This document shows, one piece after another, positions 25,698 through 32,712 of a DNA stretch of 64,000 bases. A program made the position numbers and the translations under genes. The notes below the pieces were generated by a model. The model was not told where the DNA came from and did not search any database. It saw nothing but the letters and a program-made list of their open reading frames with translations. The stretch is from Sphingobium sp. CR2-8 (GTDB lineage: Bacteria > Pseudomonadota > Alphaproteobacteria > Sphingomonadales > Sphingomonadaceae). The DNA is taken from the NCBI RefSeq assembly GCF_035818615.1, contig NZ_JAYKZY010000003.1, forward strand, positions 1 through 64,000. The letters run 5' to 3'. The stretch's first letter is position 1; each line of letters starts with the position of its first letter.

Positions 25698-26128
25698 TTC
25701 GGGCGCGACCCTGCCGGGCACGGCTCTATCGGCGCGAGCGCCGACTAAGCCACCGTGCCGGCGTCTCAGCCCATTCGGGTGACGATCCTCGCGCGGGGGG
25801 TGTGCCACATGGCACACCCCTTATTGCCGCGCTACGGCGCGGTGTTGCCTTCGTAGGACGCTCACGGCCCTCCCCCGGAGGCCCGCACGCTTGAGGGGAA
25901 CACCAAGGGCTGCTGCCCTTTCGTTCCCGAAGCAAAATCGACAGCCCCGTGTGGTCCGCCAAGCGCGGCACCCGACGCCCCGATGGGCGTCGGCCGCGCT
26001 AGGGCGGCCTGCCCGCGCCAGGCCATCGATTTTCCTCCTCCCTCCCCATCCCGCTCCTCGCCGGAGAGGCAGAGCCGCATGCCGCAGAGCAAGCGGCTTT
26101 CAGCCCCGAAGGAAGGAGAACAAGGACA
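25698..26128 (+). repeat. structured leader repeat copy 2, upstream of the parB-like operon
   Basis: A 431-base relative of 15907-16332. It begins 39 bases after the merR stop and ends at the ATG of a 63-residue gene. Hairpins correspond one to one with copy 1: palindrome 25800-25817; CCGCGC-TACG-GCGCGG near 25829-25844; 25895-25928 with the same AAGGGC/GCCCTT core; and a long stem 25956-26007 with inner arms CCGACGCCC/GGGCGTCGG. The last pairs perfectly although its bases differ from copy 1. It shows base-pair-conserving change and the same 3' end (GAGCCGCATGCCGCAGAGCA). Confidence 0.7.
25800..25817. promoter_or_regulatory. variant of the dispersed CACGTG palindrome (in leader copy 2)
   Basis: GTGTGCCACATGGCACAC, one base different from the perfect element, with G- and C-runs outside that extend the dyad. 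Confidence 0.4.
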
Positions 26129-26320
26129 ATGGCTTACACACGATACAAGGGCGATCCCTACTGGAAGCGGGCCAAGGTGGACGGGACCAGCGCGGACGGC
26201 AGCCCCTACCGCAAGGGCGAGCGCGTGTTCTTCTATCCGCGCACCGGGGCGACCTACGCAGGCGATGCCGCTGCGCGCGCTTCCGCCGAATTTGACGAAC
26301 TCGCAGCCCTCGAAGGCTGA
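26129..26320 (+). CDS. small hypothetical protein downstream of leader 2
   Basis: A 63-residue charged protein (MAYTRYKGDPYWKRAKVDGT) starting behind AAGGAG. The sequence KGERVFFYPRTGATYAGDAA has a beta-strand-like character, but no family is recognised. It is the first gene after the structured leader and lies 41 bases upstream of the parB-like gene, so both are probably on one transcript. This association suggests a role during plasmid establishment; that is inference. Confidence 0.7.
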   Translation: MAYTRYKGDPYWKRAKVDGTSADGSPYRKGERVFFYPRTGATYAGDAAARASAEFDELAALEG

Positions 26321-26361
26321 CCTCCCCCCATCATCAACATCACAGATCAGGAGCAATCATC

Positions 26362-26910
26362 ATGGCTATCATCACCGCCAAGCTGTCGCAGCTTCGTCTC
26401 TCCCCGCTCAACCAGCGCCGCGTCAAGCCATCGGCAATGGAGTCCATGGCCGACGACATTCAGGCGCACGGCCTGTTGCAGAACCTTGTCGCCTATGAGG
26501 AAGACGGGCTGTTGTGGGTGTTCGCGGGCGGGCGGCGCTATCGCGGCCTCAAGGAACTGGTGAAGCGCAAGAAGGTCAGGAACAGCGATCTTTTCCCCGT
26601 CGAGGTGCGCAGCAAGGAAGAGGCTATCGAACTGTCGCTGGCAGAGAACTTCCAGCGCGAGGACATGCACCCTGCGGACAGCATCCGCGCCTTCGCAGCC
26701 CTGCGCGATACCGGCATGGACGCCGAGGAAATCGCGGCCCGGTTCGGTCAGGCTGTCAGCTTCGTCTATAAGATGCTGCGCCTTTCCGCGTTGGCCCCGG
26801 TGCTCATCGACCTGATCGCCAAGGACCAGTTGACCCTTGAAGCGGCCCGCGCGCTCACCCTCACCGACGATCACGACTTCCAAGTGAAGGTGTGCAAGGC
26901 CGCAAACGGT
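26362..26910 (+). pseudogene. ParB/RepB-like nuclease-domain gene, truncated at its 3' end
   Basis: An ATG with CAGGAG upstream opens a ParB-like protein: LSPLNQRRVKPSAMESMADD, WVFAGGRRYRGLKEL (ParB box), then LSLAENFQREDMHPADSIRA and the HTH AEEIAARFGQAVSFVYKMLR. Homologous character ends near DDHDFQVKVCKAA at about residue 180. The remaining open frame to 27249 is antisense to arsC and should not be counted. Plasmid ParB-like proteins of this class are usually much longer, so the C-terminal part is lost at the junction near 26905. Its leader and start are intact, so a short product could still be made. Confidence 0.75.
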
Positions 26911-27126
26911 CAGGCCCAGCTCTGCATAGGGGGTGCCCTTCTCGCGCAAGAGATCGCGCGGTGCCATGCCGGCGCGGTCGATCAGTTCGACCAGCAAAGC
27001 GCGTGTTGGCGGCGTCTTGAGGTATTCGATCACGTGCGGTTCGGTGCCAGCGTTGCGGATCATGGCGAGCGCATTGCGCGACGTGCCGCATTCGGGGTTG
27101 TGATAGATGATGATGTCGGTGGTCAC
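26905..27126 (-). pseudogene. arsC: glutaredoxin-type arsenate reductase, truncated at its 3' end
   Basis: A GTG at 27126 overlaps the upstream arsC stop and encodes the ArsC fold start: IIIYHNPECGTSRNALAMI with the catalytic Cys in PECGTSRN. It runs on to REKGTPYAELGL (about residue 70). The usual second half with the conserved Arg residues is missing; the frame runs into sequence antisense to the parB-like gene. It is probably inactive. It marks one side of the recombination junction near 26905. Confidence 0.75.
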
Positions 27127-27644
27127 TTGATGGCTCCCGCTTTGGCGCTGGCCCCTTCGGCCTGCCCGATTTCCTTGAGTTGGCTGCGCATCGCGATCTC
27201 GTCGAGGCTGGCGATCGGCAGGGCGAGAAACAGCGAAATCCGGTTCTGAAGGAAGCGCAGCGCCTGTAGGAATGCCTCGCGCTGGCCTTCGCCCTCTACG
27301 GCGGCCGGGTCTTCGATGCCCCAATGCGCGGTAAGCGGATGCCCGATCCAGACCGGGCAAGTTTCACCGGTGGCGTTGTCGCACACGGTAAAGATGAAAT
27401 CGAATTTCGGGGCGTCGGGTGCGGAAAATTCGTCCCAACTTTTCGACCGCATCCCCGCAGTGTCGAAGCCGAGGCCGGTCAGCACCGACAGCGCCATGGG
27501 ATGCACATCGCCCCTGGGCTGGCTCCCGGCGCTGTAGGCCTGGAAACGCCCTTCTCCGAGCTTGTTCATGAGGGCTTCGCCCAGGATCGAGCGGGCGCTG
27601 TTCCCGGTGCACAGGAACAGCACATTGTAGACCTTATCAGTCAC
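27123..27644 (-). CDS. arsC: low-molecular-weight-phosphatase-type arsenate reductase
   Basis: Thioredoxin-type ArsC that reduces arsenate to arsenite. I take the GTG at 27644 (VTDKVYNVLF) with AAGGA seven bases before. The 173-residue protein has the P-loop-like site LFLCTGNSARS near the N-terminus, SAGSQPRGDVHP, and the later segment FIFTVCDNATGETCPVW with the resolving cysteines, then HWGIEDP. All catalytic features are present. It follows arsR by ten bases. No arsenite efflux gene (acr3 or arsB) is seen nearby. Confidence 0.9.
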   Translation of the reverse strand: MTDKVYNVLFLCTGNSARSILGEALMNKLGEGRFQAYSAGSQPRGDVHPMALSVLTGLGFDTAGMRSKSWDEFSAPDAPKFDFIFTVCDNATGETCPVWIGHPLTAHWGIEDPAAVEGEGQREAFLQALRFLQNRISLFLALPIASLDEIAMRSQLKEIGQAEGASAKAGAIK

Positions 27645-27654
27645 GGTAAATCCT

Positions 27655-27984
27655 TCAGCAGCAGGTGAGTTCGGCAACCAGCGGTTCGCAAAGCTCGGGA
27701 CGGCCCTGGCAGCAGTCCTTCGCCAGAAACAGCATGAGATCCTTCAGGGCCTTGATGTTCGCGCGCTGGATTTGTTGGCGCCCGCGTTTCTCAGGCAGGA
27801 CCAGACCGGCTTTCACAAGCACAGCGAGATGTGTCGAGAACGTGCTTTGTGTCAGCCCCGACGCTTCCACGAGCTGGCCCGTCGATAGCCCGTCAGGTTC
27901 ATGTCGAACGAGCAGACGAAAGGCATCGAGACGAGTGGGGTGCCCCAGGGCTGCCAATATCGCGAGAGAAGAGTCGGTTTCCAT
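27655..27984 (-). CDS. arsR: ArsR/SmtB-family arsenic repressor
   Basis: A 109-residue winged-helix repressor from the ATG at 27984 (METDSSLAIL). The recognition helix is GLTQSTFSTHLAVLVKAGLV. It lacks the ELCVCDL site of E. coli-type ArsR. Instead it has C-terminal cysteines (DCCQGRPELC, C91/C92/C99, and a terminal CC), like the class that binds As(III) at the C-terminal helix. It should repress the arsR-arsC-arsC' operon and is divergent from the gene at 28133. Confidence 0.88.
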   Translation of the reverse strand: METDSSLAILAALGHPTRLDAFRLLVRHEPDGLSTGQLVEASGLTQSTFSTHLAVLVKAGLVLPEKRGRQQIQRANIKALKDLMLFLAKDCCQGRPELCEPLVAELTCC

Positions 27985-28132
27985 ACAACGCAAATAACCG
28001 ATGGGTTTTAAGTGGTCAATACGTATCGCAAATTGCCGATGGATTCCTGCGCCCGCAATGGCGAGATACGTTTGTAGTTTTATCGGAATGGCCGCGCTCG
28101 CCGCACATCCAGTTTTGCCGCATGGTTGAACC

Positions 28133-29065
28133 ATGAAGAATACTGAAACACCGCAATGGGAGGGCCGGAAGCGCCATTTCACCGACCCATATCGCGGTCG
28201 GTTGCCGGAACTGGAGCGCTGCATGATCCGCCACCGCGCTTTGGAAATGATCTTGGTCATCTATCACGCCGAGGAATTGAAGCGCAGCGTCGTTGAAACC
28301 GTTGATACGCAAAAGCGCTGGAAGCTCTCGCGCAATGATGACGAGGCGACCGAACCTGCGCCGGAAGTACCCGAGCGCAAGAAAGTGCAGCGGGCCTTCG
28401 ACTACCTGGTCAAGGAAGGCGTGCTGACGGCCGATGAACGCCGCGAAATGGTCAAACTGATCGGCCGGCGAAACAGCATCGCTCACCATCTGGATCAGGT
28501 GACGGCCGATCTCAATCCGGATTCCTGGGTTCGCGATCATCTCGCCTTCATGCCGGATCGGCAGCAATACGACTATGAGGCGCTGGACCGCCTCAAGGCC
28601 ATGCGGCTGCTGCTGGAGCAGCGGAAGATCGCCAAACATTATGTCGGCGTGATAAGCATGCGTGGCTTGTTGTTTGAGGCAACCGAGCGCGCGCTGCGCG
28701 ACGATCTGAAGCGCCTCGACCGCCGTATCCGCAAACTCGTTCGCAAGCGGATCGATGCGATTGCAGCGGTTAATTCCGAACTATCGCTTGAGGACAGCGA
28801 ACTGGTCGGCATGTTCGACCCGCGTTGGCCAGACAACCGCCACCATAGCGGCTGCCTGACCCCGCGCGGCGTCGAAATCTGTTACCGGCTGTTCGATATG
28901 GGCAAGTCGGCGATGGCCGTGGCCCATATCATGGAGTTTTCGCTGGTCGCTGCGCGCGCCCGCGAGAAGAAATGGCGTGCGCTGGGCGGCAACAATCGGG
29001 TGGTCAAGAATTTGCAGGACATCCCGTTGGTGAGGAAGCGCCTGCGCTACGAGGATATGCGCTAG
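28133..29065 (+). CDS. hypothetical protein with HEPN-like RNxxxH motif and C-terminal HTH-like region
   Basis: A 310-residue, mostly helical, strongly charged protein. The sequence KLIGRRNSIAHHLDQV (about residues 105-120) contains R-N-x-x-x-H, the catalytic pattern of HEPN ribonucleases, in a helical setting that fits the fold. The C-terminal part (GVEICYRLFDMGKSAMAVAH, then FSLVAARAREKKWRAL) looks like a homeodomain-type HTH. It is divergent from arsR and precedes leader repeat 3. I do not recognise a named family; nuclease activity is a hypothesis. Confidence 0.65.
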   Translation: MKNTETPQWEGRKRHFTDPYRGRLPELERCMIRHRALEMILVIYHAEELKRSVVETVDTQKRWKLSRNDDEATEPAPEVPERKKVQRAFDYLVKEGVLTADERREMVKLIGRRNSIAHHLDQVTADLNPDSWVRDHLAFMPDRQQYDYEALDRLKAMRLLLEQRKIAKHYVGVISMRGLLFEATERALRDDLKRLDRRIRKLVRKRIDAIAAVNSELSLEDSELVGMFDPRWPDNRHHSGCLTPRGVEICYRLFDMGKSAMAVAHIMEFSLVAARAREKKWRALGGNNRVVKNLQDIPLVRKRLRYEDMR

Positions 29066-29091
29066 GCGACACGCCCATATCGGCGTGTCGC

Positions 29092-29317
29092 GGGGAACGC
29101 CAAGGGCGCTGCCCTTTCGTTCCCGAACGACAATCGGCCGCCCGTGTAATCCGCCAAGCGCGGCACCCGAAGCCCTGCGGGATTTCGGCCGCGCTATGAC
29201 GGCCCGCCCGCGCCAGCGGCAGATTCTCGCCCTCCCTCCCCATCCCGTTCCTCGCCGGAACGGCAGGGTTGCCCGGCCCGTGGCCTTGCAGCCCATGCCA
29301 GATGAAAGGAACGAGTG
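29092..29317 (+). repeat. structured leader repeat copy 3 (short form), upstream of the DUF3768 gene
   Basis: About 226 bases matching the 3' half of the other two leaders. It contains the hairpin at 29092-29124 (GGGAAC arms outside AAGGGC/GCCCTT) and the long stem at 29151-29202. The inner arms of that stem are CCGAA/TTCGG with CCC/GGG, again different in bases but still able to pair. The shared CCCTCCCTCCCCATCCCG block is present; the final GCATGCCGCAGAG block is diverged. The palindrome-bearing 5' half is missing. Confidence 0.65.
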
Positions 29318-29704
29318 ATGCAAACCCCCGAGCAAACCGATGCCATCCGCCGCTTGAACGATGCGGCGCGCGCTAATCCCGGCATTACGTCCATCGCCAA
29401 TGTCACGATCGGGTTTCAAACTCTCTCCGATCCCGACCGTTCCGCCGCATTGGCGTTGATCGCGCGGTTCTCGAAATTCGACGACAACAATGACCCTTAT
29501 GGTGAGCATGATTTCGGGGCGATTTTTCGCCTCGCATCGGGTGCGTGGACGCAGGATCGGCCCGATGATGACGAGGCGATTGCGATGACCGTATTTTGGA
29601 AGATCGACTATTATGCGCCAAATCTGGACTTTGGCAGTGATGCACCGTGGGACGAGCAGCGCACCAAGCGCGTGCTGACGATCATGTTATCGAATGAATA
29701 CTGA
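29318..29704 (+). CDS. DUF3768 protein
   Basis: A 128-residue protein; the ATG at 29318 has AAAGGAACG upstream. It matches the DUF3768 pattern known from alphaproteobacterial plasmids: IRRLNDAARANPG near the start, ALIARFSKFDDNNDPYGEHD in the middle, MTVFWKIDYYAPNLDFGSDA, and RVLTIMLSNEY at the end. No biochemical role is known to me. Placement behind the same leader as ardC suggests expression at the same time, perhaps on entry into a new host. Confidence 0.85.
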   Translation: MQTPEQTDAIRRLNDAARANPGITSIANVTIGFQTLSDPDRSAALALIARFSKFDDNNDPYGEHDFGAIFRLASGAWTQDRPDDDEAIAMTVFWKIDYYAPNLDFGSDAPWDEQRTKRVLTIMLSNEY

Positions 29705-29723
29705 AACTTATCCGTCCAGATCG

Positions 29724-29756
29724 GCAGCCGGGGGACTGACATTTCTTCCCGGCTGC
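29724..29756 (+). terminator. hairpin after the DUF3768 gene
   Basis: Nine-base arms GCAGCCGGG and CCCGGCTGC with a 15-base loop, 20 bases after the stop codon. No strong T-tract follows, so the call is moderate. Confidence 0.45.
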
Positions 29757-29831
29757 GCAACCGCTCAACCAAGTGATTTGTTGAGGAATCACGATAGGCA
29801 GAGTAGGGTTAACGGGGAAGGATGATTGGGG

Positions 29832-30089
29832 ATGGCGCAGATGGATCTTGAGGCATTTCGCGAGCGCGTTCGAGGCATGGACTTCGAGCGCGGCACGCCC
29901 GAGCAGGTCGCATTCTGGCGAGAAGACGTTGCCGATGCGCGCGCCAATCTGGTCATCGAAGACATGACGCCCAGCGATGACGATGATGCCTTGTTCGCCA
30001 TAATGCTCGACGAGGGCGTCCCGCCCTCGCTGATGGCCTCGATCATTCTCGGCCTCTACGAGCCGGGAATGCACTCTGTTGCAGGCTGA
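29832..30089 (+). CDS. VbhA-family antitoxin-like protein of a Fic pair
   Basis: A small acidic protein of about 85 residues directly upstream of a Fic gene, the place of VbhA/FicA antitoxins. Its segment VADARANLVIEDMTPSDDDD aligns with the VbhA inhibitory helix ARASxxLEG: the key glutamate is kept, while Ser is Asn and Gly is Asp. The C-terminal part DEGVPPSLM fits the same family. It should block AMP-transfer by the neighbouring Fic protein. An ATG at 29832 with AAGGA is preferred; 29841 is possible. Confidence 0.7.
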   Translation: MAQMDLEAFRERVRGMDFERGTPEQVAFWREDVADARANLVIEDMTPSDDDDALFAIMLDEGVPPSLMASIILGLYEPGMHSVAG

Positions 30090-30091
30090 CA

Positions 30092-31138
30092 TTGGCCGAC
30101 GATCCCTACACCTATCCCGGCACCGACATCCTGCGGAACCGGCTTGGACTTACCGACGATGCCACGCTCAATGAAGCCGAGCGGCGGCTGACGATGGCGC
30201 GCGGCGCACAGGCCGCCCGCCAGACGTTCCTCAGTTCGGCCGATGGCTATCGAACGCTGCACAAGCACCTGTTCCAAGACCTCTATGATTGGGCAGGCGA
30301 GGATCGCAGCGTCAACATCGCGAAGGGTGGATCGAGCTTTGCCGCCCCCCTCTATATCGCTCGCGAACTCGAAAAGCTGTTCGCCGACATGGCGGCGAAA
30401 AATGGCTTTCGCGGCATCGCGCGCGACGAGTTTTTCGACCGGCTTGGCAACCACATCAACGAACTCAACGCCATTCACCCTTTCCGCGAAGGCAATGGGC
30501 GCACCATGCGCCACCATGCCGCCCATGTCGCGCGTGAGGCAGGCCATCCCATCCGTATCGCCTCGATCGACAAAACACTCTGGATGGATGCGTCGCGGCA
30601 TGGCTTTCTGACGGGAGATCATCGCGCGATGGCGTCTGTGCTCGCTGCCGCTGCGGTTCAGCGCGACGCCGCGCCGGAAGCGCGCATCGGCGCGCATGGG
30701 ATCGCCTTGCTCCCCCAGCGCGCGCCCCCGACAGCCCAGCGTTACCGCATCACCATGAACAAGGTGCGCGAGGAATTGGAGCGGTATCTTCCGCCCGCTC
30801 GCCAGCAGGCTGGTGAGCGTCTGAGAACGCTAATCGACCAGGATGCGCCGTCAGAGAAGATTGCCGCCGCGCGCACCGAACTGGCCTATGTCCGGCATGC
30901 CAAGGGGCCGGTCTATCAATCCCATCTCCTGACCTATCTGGGGGTGCGACAGGTCGATGCGGTCATTTCGGCCGAGCAAACACCGTTGGAGCGCGTGCGG
31001 GAGATCGGGGCGGCCTTGGGCGTACAGATCAACGGCCAGCAGCCGGTGCAGCTTCAGCGTGCGGTTCGCGCCCTGGAGCGACCGATCCTGCCCCCGGCCA
31101 CGCGCCCGGGCAGGAACGGCTTGCCGCCGCGTTCCTGA
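30092..31138 (+). CDS. Fic/DOC-family protein (AMP-transferase-type toxin)
   Basis: A 348-residue protein, probably started at a TTG at 30092 just after the antitoxin stop. The Fic core is canonical: HPFREGNGRTMRHH (about 133-146), preceded by LFQDLYDWAGEDRSVNIAKG and the flap FAAPLYIARELEKL. The full motif predicts activity. The C-terminal 150 residues are helical, with no BID secretion signal that I recognise. VbhT-like Fic proteins modify DNA gyrase and topoisomerase IV; that target is inferred. Together with the small upstream gene it forms a toxin-antitoxin pair. Confidence 0.9.
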   Translation: MADDPYTYPGTDILRNRLGLTDDATLNEAERRLTMARGAQAARQTFLSSADGYRTLHKHLFQDLYDWAGEDRSVNIAKGGSSFAAPLYIARELEKLFADMAAKNGFRGIARDEFFDRLGNHINELNAIHPFREGNGRTMRHHAAHVAREAGHPIRIASIDKTLWMDASRHGFLTGDHRAMASVLAAAAVQRDAAPEARIGAHGIALLPQRAPPTAQRYRITMNKVREELERYLPPARQQAGERLRTLIDQDAPSEKIAAARTELAYVRHAKGPVYQSHLLTYLGVRQVDAVISAEQTPLERVREIGAALGVQINGQQPVQLQRAVRALERPILPPATRPGRNGLPPRS

Positions 31139-31158
31139 AGAATTCACCCGAAAGCAAT

Positions 31159-31371
31159 ATGGCCGACAGCCGGTTGGCAGCGGCACAAGGCATCGTCGAT
31201 GCTGCCATGCAGACTGCCCGCGAGCGCGGAGAAAGCGCACGTATGGTCGTTTCCATCGGGGAATCCACCCGCCAGCTCGTTGCCGACCGGATCAGAACGG
31301 GCAGCGCAATGGATACACTGCTTGGCGAGGCACACTCGCCAGCCCTAACCACCAAGGATCGCAGCCGCTGA
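31159..31371 (+). CDS. small hypothetical protein after fic
   Basis: A 70-residue helical protein (MADSRLAAAQGIVDAAMQTA) 20 bases after the fic stop, with a weak ribosome site. No recognised domain. It may be co-transcribed with the Fic pair. Convergent with the HTH remnant that follows. Confidence 0.45.
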   Translation: MADSRLAAAQGIVDAAMQTARERGESARMVVSIGESTRQLVADRIRTGSAMDTLLGEAHSPALTTKDRSR

Positions 31372-31419
31372 CTCGTGCGATTACGTCGAGAGCGCATTTC
31401 GCGCGGCATTGCAGTCCGA

Positions 31420-31973
31420 TCAATCTGCGCTGTTCGCATCTGTATCGGTTTGGTCGTCAGGCAGCCTGAGAGGCGTGAGATTAAGGTGCAAAGGTGGCGG
31501 ATTGTCCTGTGAATCTTTGTACCAAGGATACAAAGCATAGCGGAAAACGGGGGCAACCAGCCAAGTCCCGTTGAAATCGAGCGTTGGTTCTTGCCATATC
31601 GGCACGTCTCGTAAGAAGCCTCTCCCCCAGCGCTCGCCCAATAGCTTTTGGCGCTCTCCAACAGGTTGTCGTTCCCCGGTTTTGCGATCCGATTGTAAAG
31701 AATATCCCAGCCTAGAGCCTCTAATATTCCGGCGTAGCGTTCGCTGAGATAAATAACTTGGGCAGGCTTGGTGTTGAGCTGATGACAGGCTCTAACAAAA
31801 GCTTCAAACTGTAAGGCGCGTCCGCCCGTCTCCATGCTAGACCAATCTTCAGGCTTGATATTCAATCGGTCTGACAGAGATTCAAGGCTGCAACCGCTAG
31901 CAATTCTAAATTCTCGAAGTACGATCATACATATACTGGCGAACGTCGTCATCGGTTTGGCGCCAAAGTACAT
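31420..31973 (-). pseudogene. XRE-like HTH protein, interrupted by an apparent one-base loss
   Basis: The ATG at 31973 opens MYFGAKPMTTFASICMIVLR. A lambda-repressor-like HTH follows (ASGCSLESLSDRLNIKPEDW, SSMETGGRALQFEAFVRAC). The frame holds to GWDILYN near 31690. The natural continuation DRKTGERQPVGERQKLLGER and IWQEPTLDFNGTWLVAPVF lies in another frame ending at 31420. A single extra G in the GG near 31689 restores a protein of about 185 residues. It might regulate nearby genes if intact. Confidence 0.6.
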
Positions 31974-32031
31974 CGGGGTATCTTTCTGTGAGGTAGGGTA
32001 GTCGGTGCGAGCCATGCGTGGTGAAGCGCCG

Positions 32032-32310
32032 TCAGACGCGCTCTTGAGCCAGTGCCTCCACAGCAGCATTGACGGGGGCGGTCAGCTCTGTTGCGAACTC
32101 CTCTATCTTTTCCCGGCATATTGCCAAAACAGCGTCGGTTACATGATTTCCACGGACGATGTTTTCCTCGCTGATGAGCCGCGCGCGCGCAGGAGCATGT
32201 ACGATGTCGATCGCAGTCAGCGCGTTCCACAGATTATAGCTGCGGATGCGGTAGCTTTGTCGTGCGTAAGACACAGATTCCAGTCCTGTACGCACCATTT
32301 CGTAATGGGC
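32032..32310 (-). pseudogene. C-terminal part of a membrane protein split by an in-frame stop
   Basis: In the same frame as the gene that stops at 32311, coding character resumes directly after the TAA: AHYEMVRTGLESVSYARQSY, then NALTAIDIVHAPARARLISE and CREKIEEFATELTAPVNAAV. A possible restart is the ATG at 32298. The two parts read as one protein of about 218 residues with a nonsense codon. Function unknown. Confidence 0.5.
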
Positions 32311-32688
32311 TTAAGTCATGAGGATACGCTTGGATAGGTCCCATTCGGCGTTCACGGCTTGGGATGCGCCTGGCAAAACACTCTTCAGCAGTGCCAGGGC
32401 TTCTCTAATTAGGCGCTGCTCCTCTTGCTGTTCACGCTTGCGTTTTTGGTCCTCTAGCCACAGCGTTGCCCACACCGTCAATGCGACGCCGATGACAGCA
32501 GCGCCGGCCTGAAGCCATTCGCCGGCAGTGATAGTGGCAAGCCGACCCCATATCGCAGTTATGGGCAGCAGCATCGGCACGAAGACACCGCCGACAGCGC
32601 CTGCGGCGAGACATGCAGCGATTTGGGGCGAGTTGAGATTTTTCTTCACACCTCTTCTTCTGTTCGTCCGTTTTGAGATGCAAGACAT
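32311..32688 (-). CDS. hypothetical membrane protein (N-terminal part of a split gene)
   Basis: A 125-residue protein with two hydrophobic segments (IAACLAAGAVGGVFVPMLLP and LQAGAAVIGVALTVWATLWL). A charged coiled-coil stretch follows (EDQKRKREQQEEQRLIREAL). It ends at an ochre codon after KRILMT, yet the same frame continues with sensible sequence for another 92 codons. The layout of membrane anchor plus helical cytosolic tail is seen in many small plasmid proteins. No function can be assigned. Confidence 0.5.
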   Translation of the reverse strand: MSCISKRTNRRRGVKKNLNSPQIAACLAAGAVGGVFVPMLLPITAIWGRLATITAGEWLQAGAAVIGVALTVWATLWLEDQKRKREQQEEQRLIREALALLKSVLPGASQAVNAEWDLSKRILMT

Positions 32689-32712
32689 GTCAGCGATTTG
32701 ATTTCTCGCCTG

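Noticed and set aside
26347..26904. Continuation of the truncated arsC frame leftward
   Set aside because: It runs antisense to the parB-like gene and loses ArsC character after AELGL.
26911..27249. Continuation of the parB-like frame to 27249
   Set aside because: From about 26910 the frame is antisense to arsC genes; the peptide has no ParB character, so the gene is treated as truncated at the junction.
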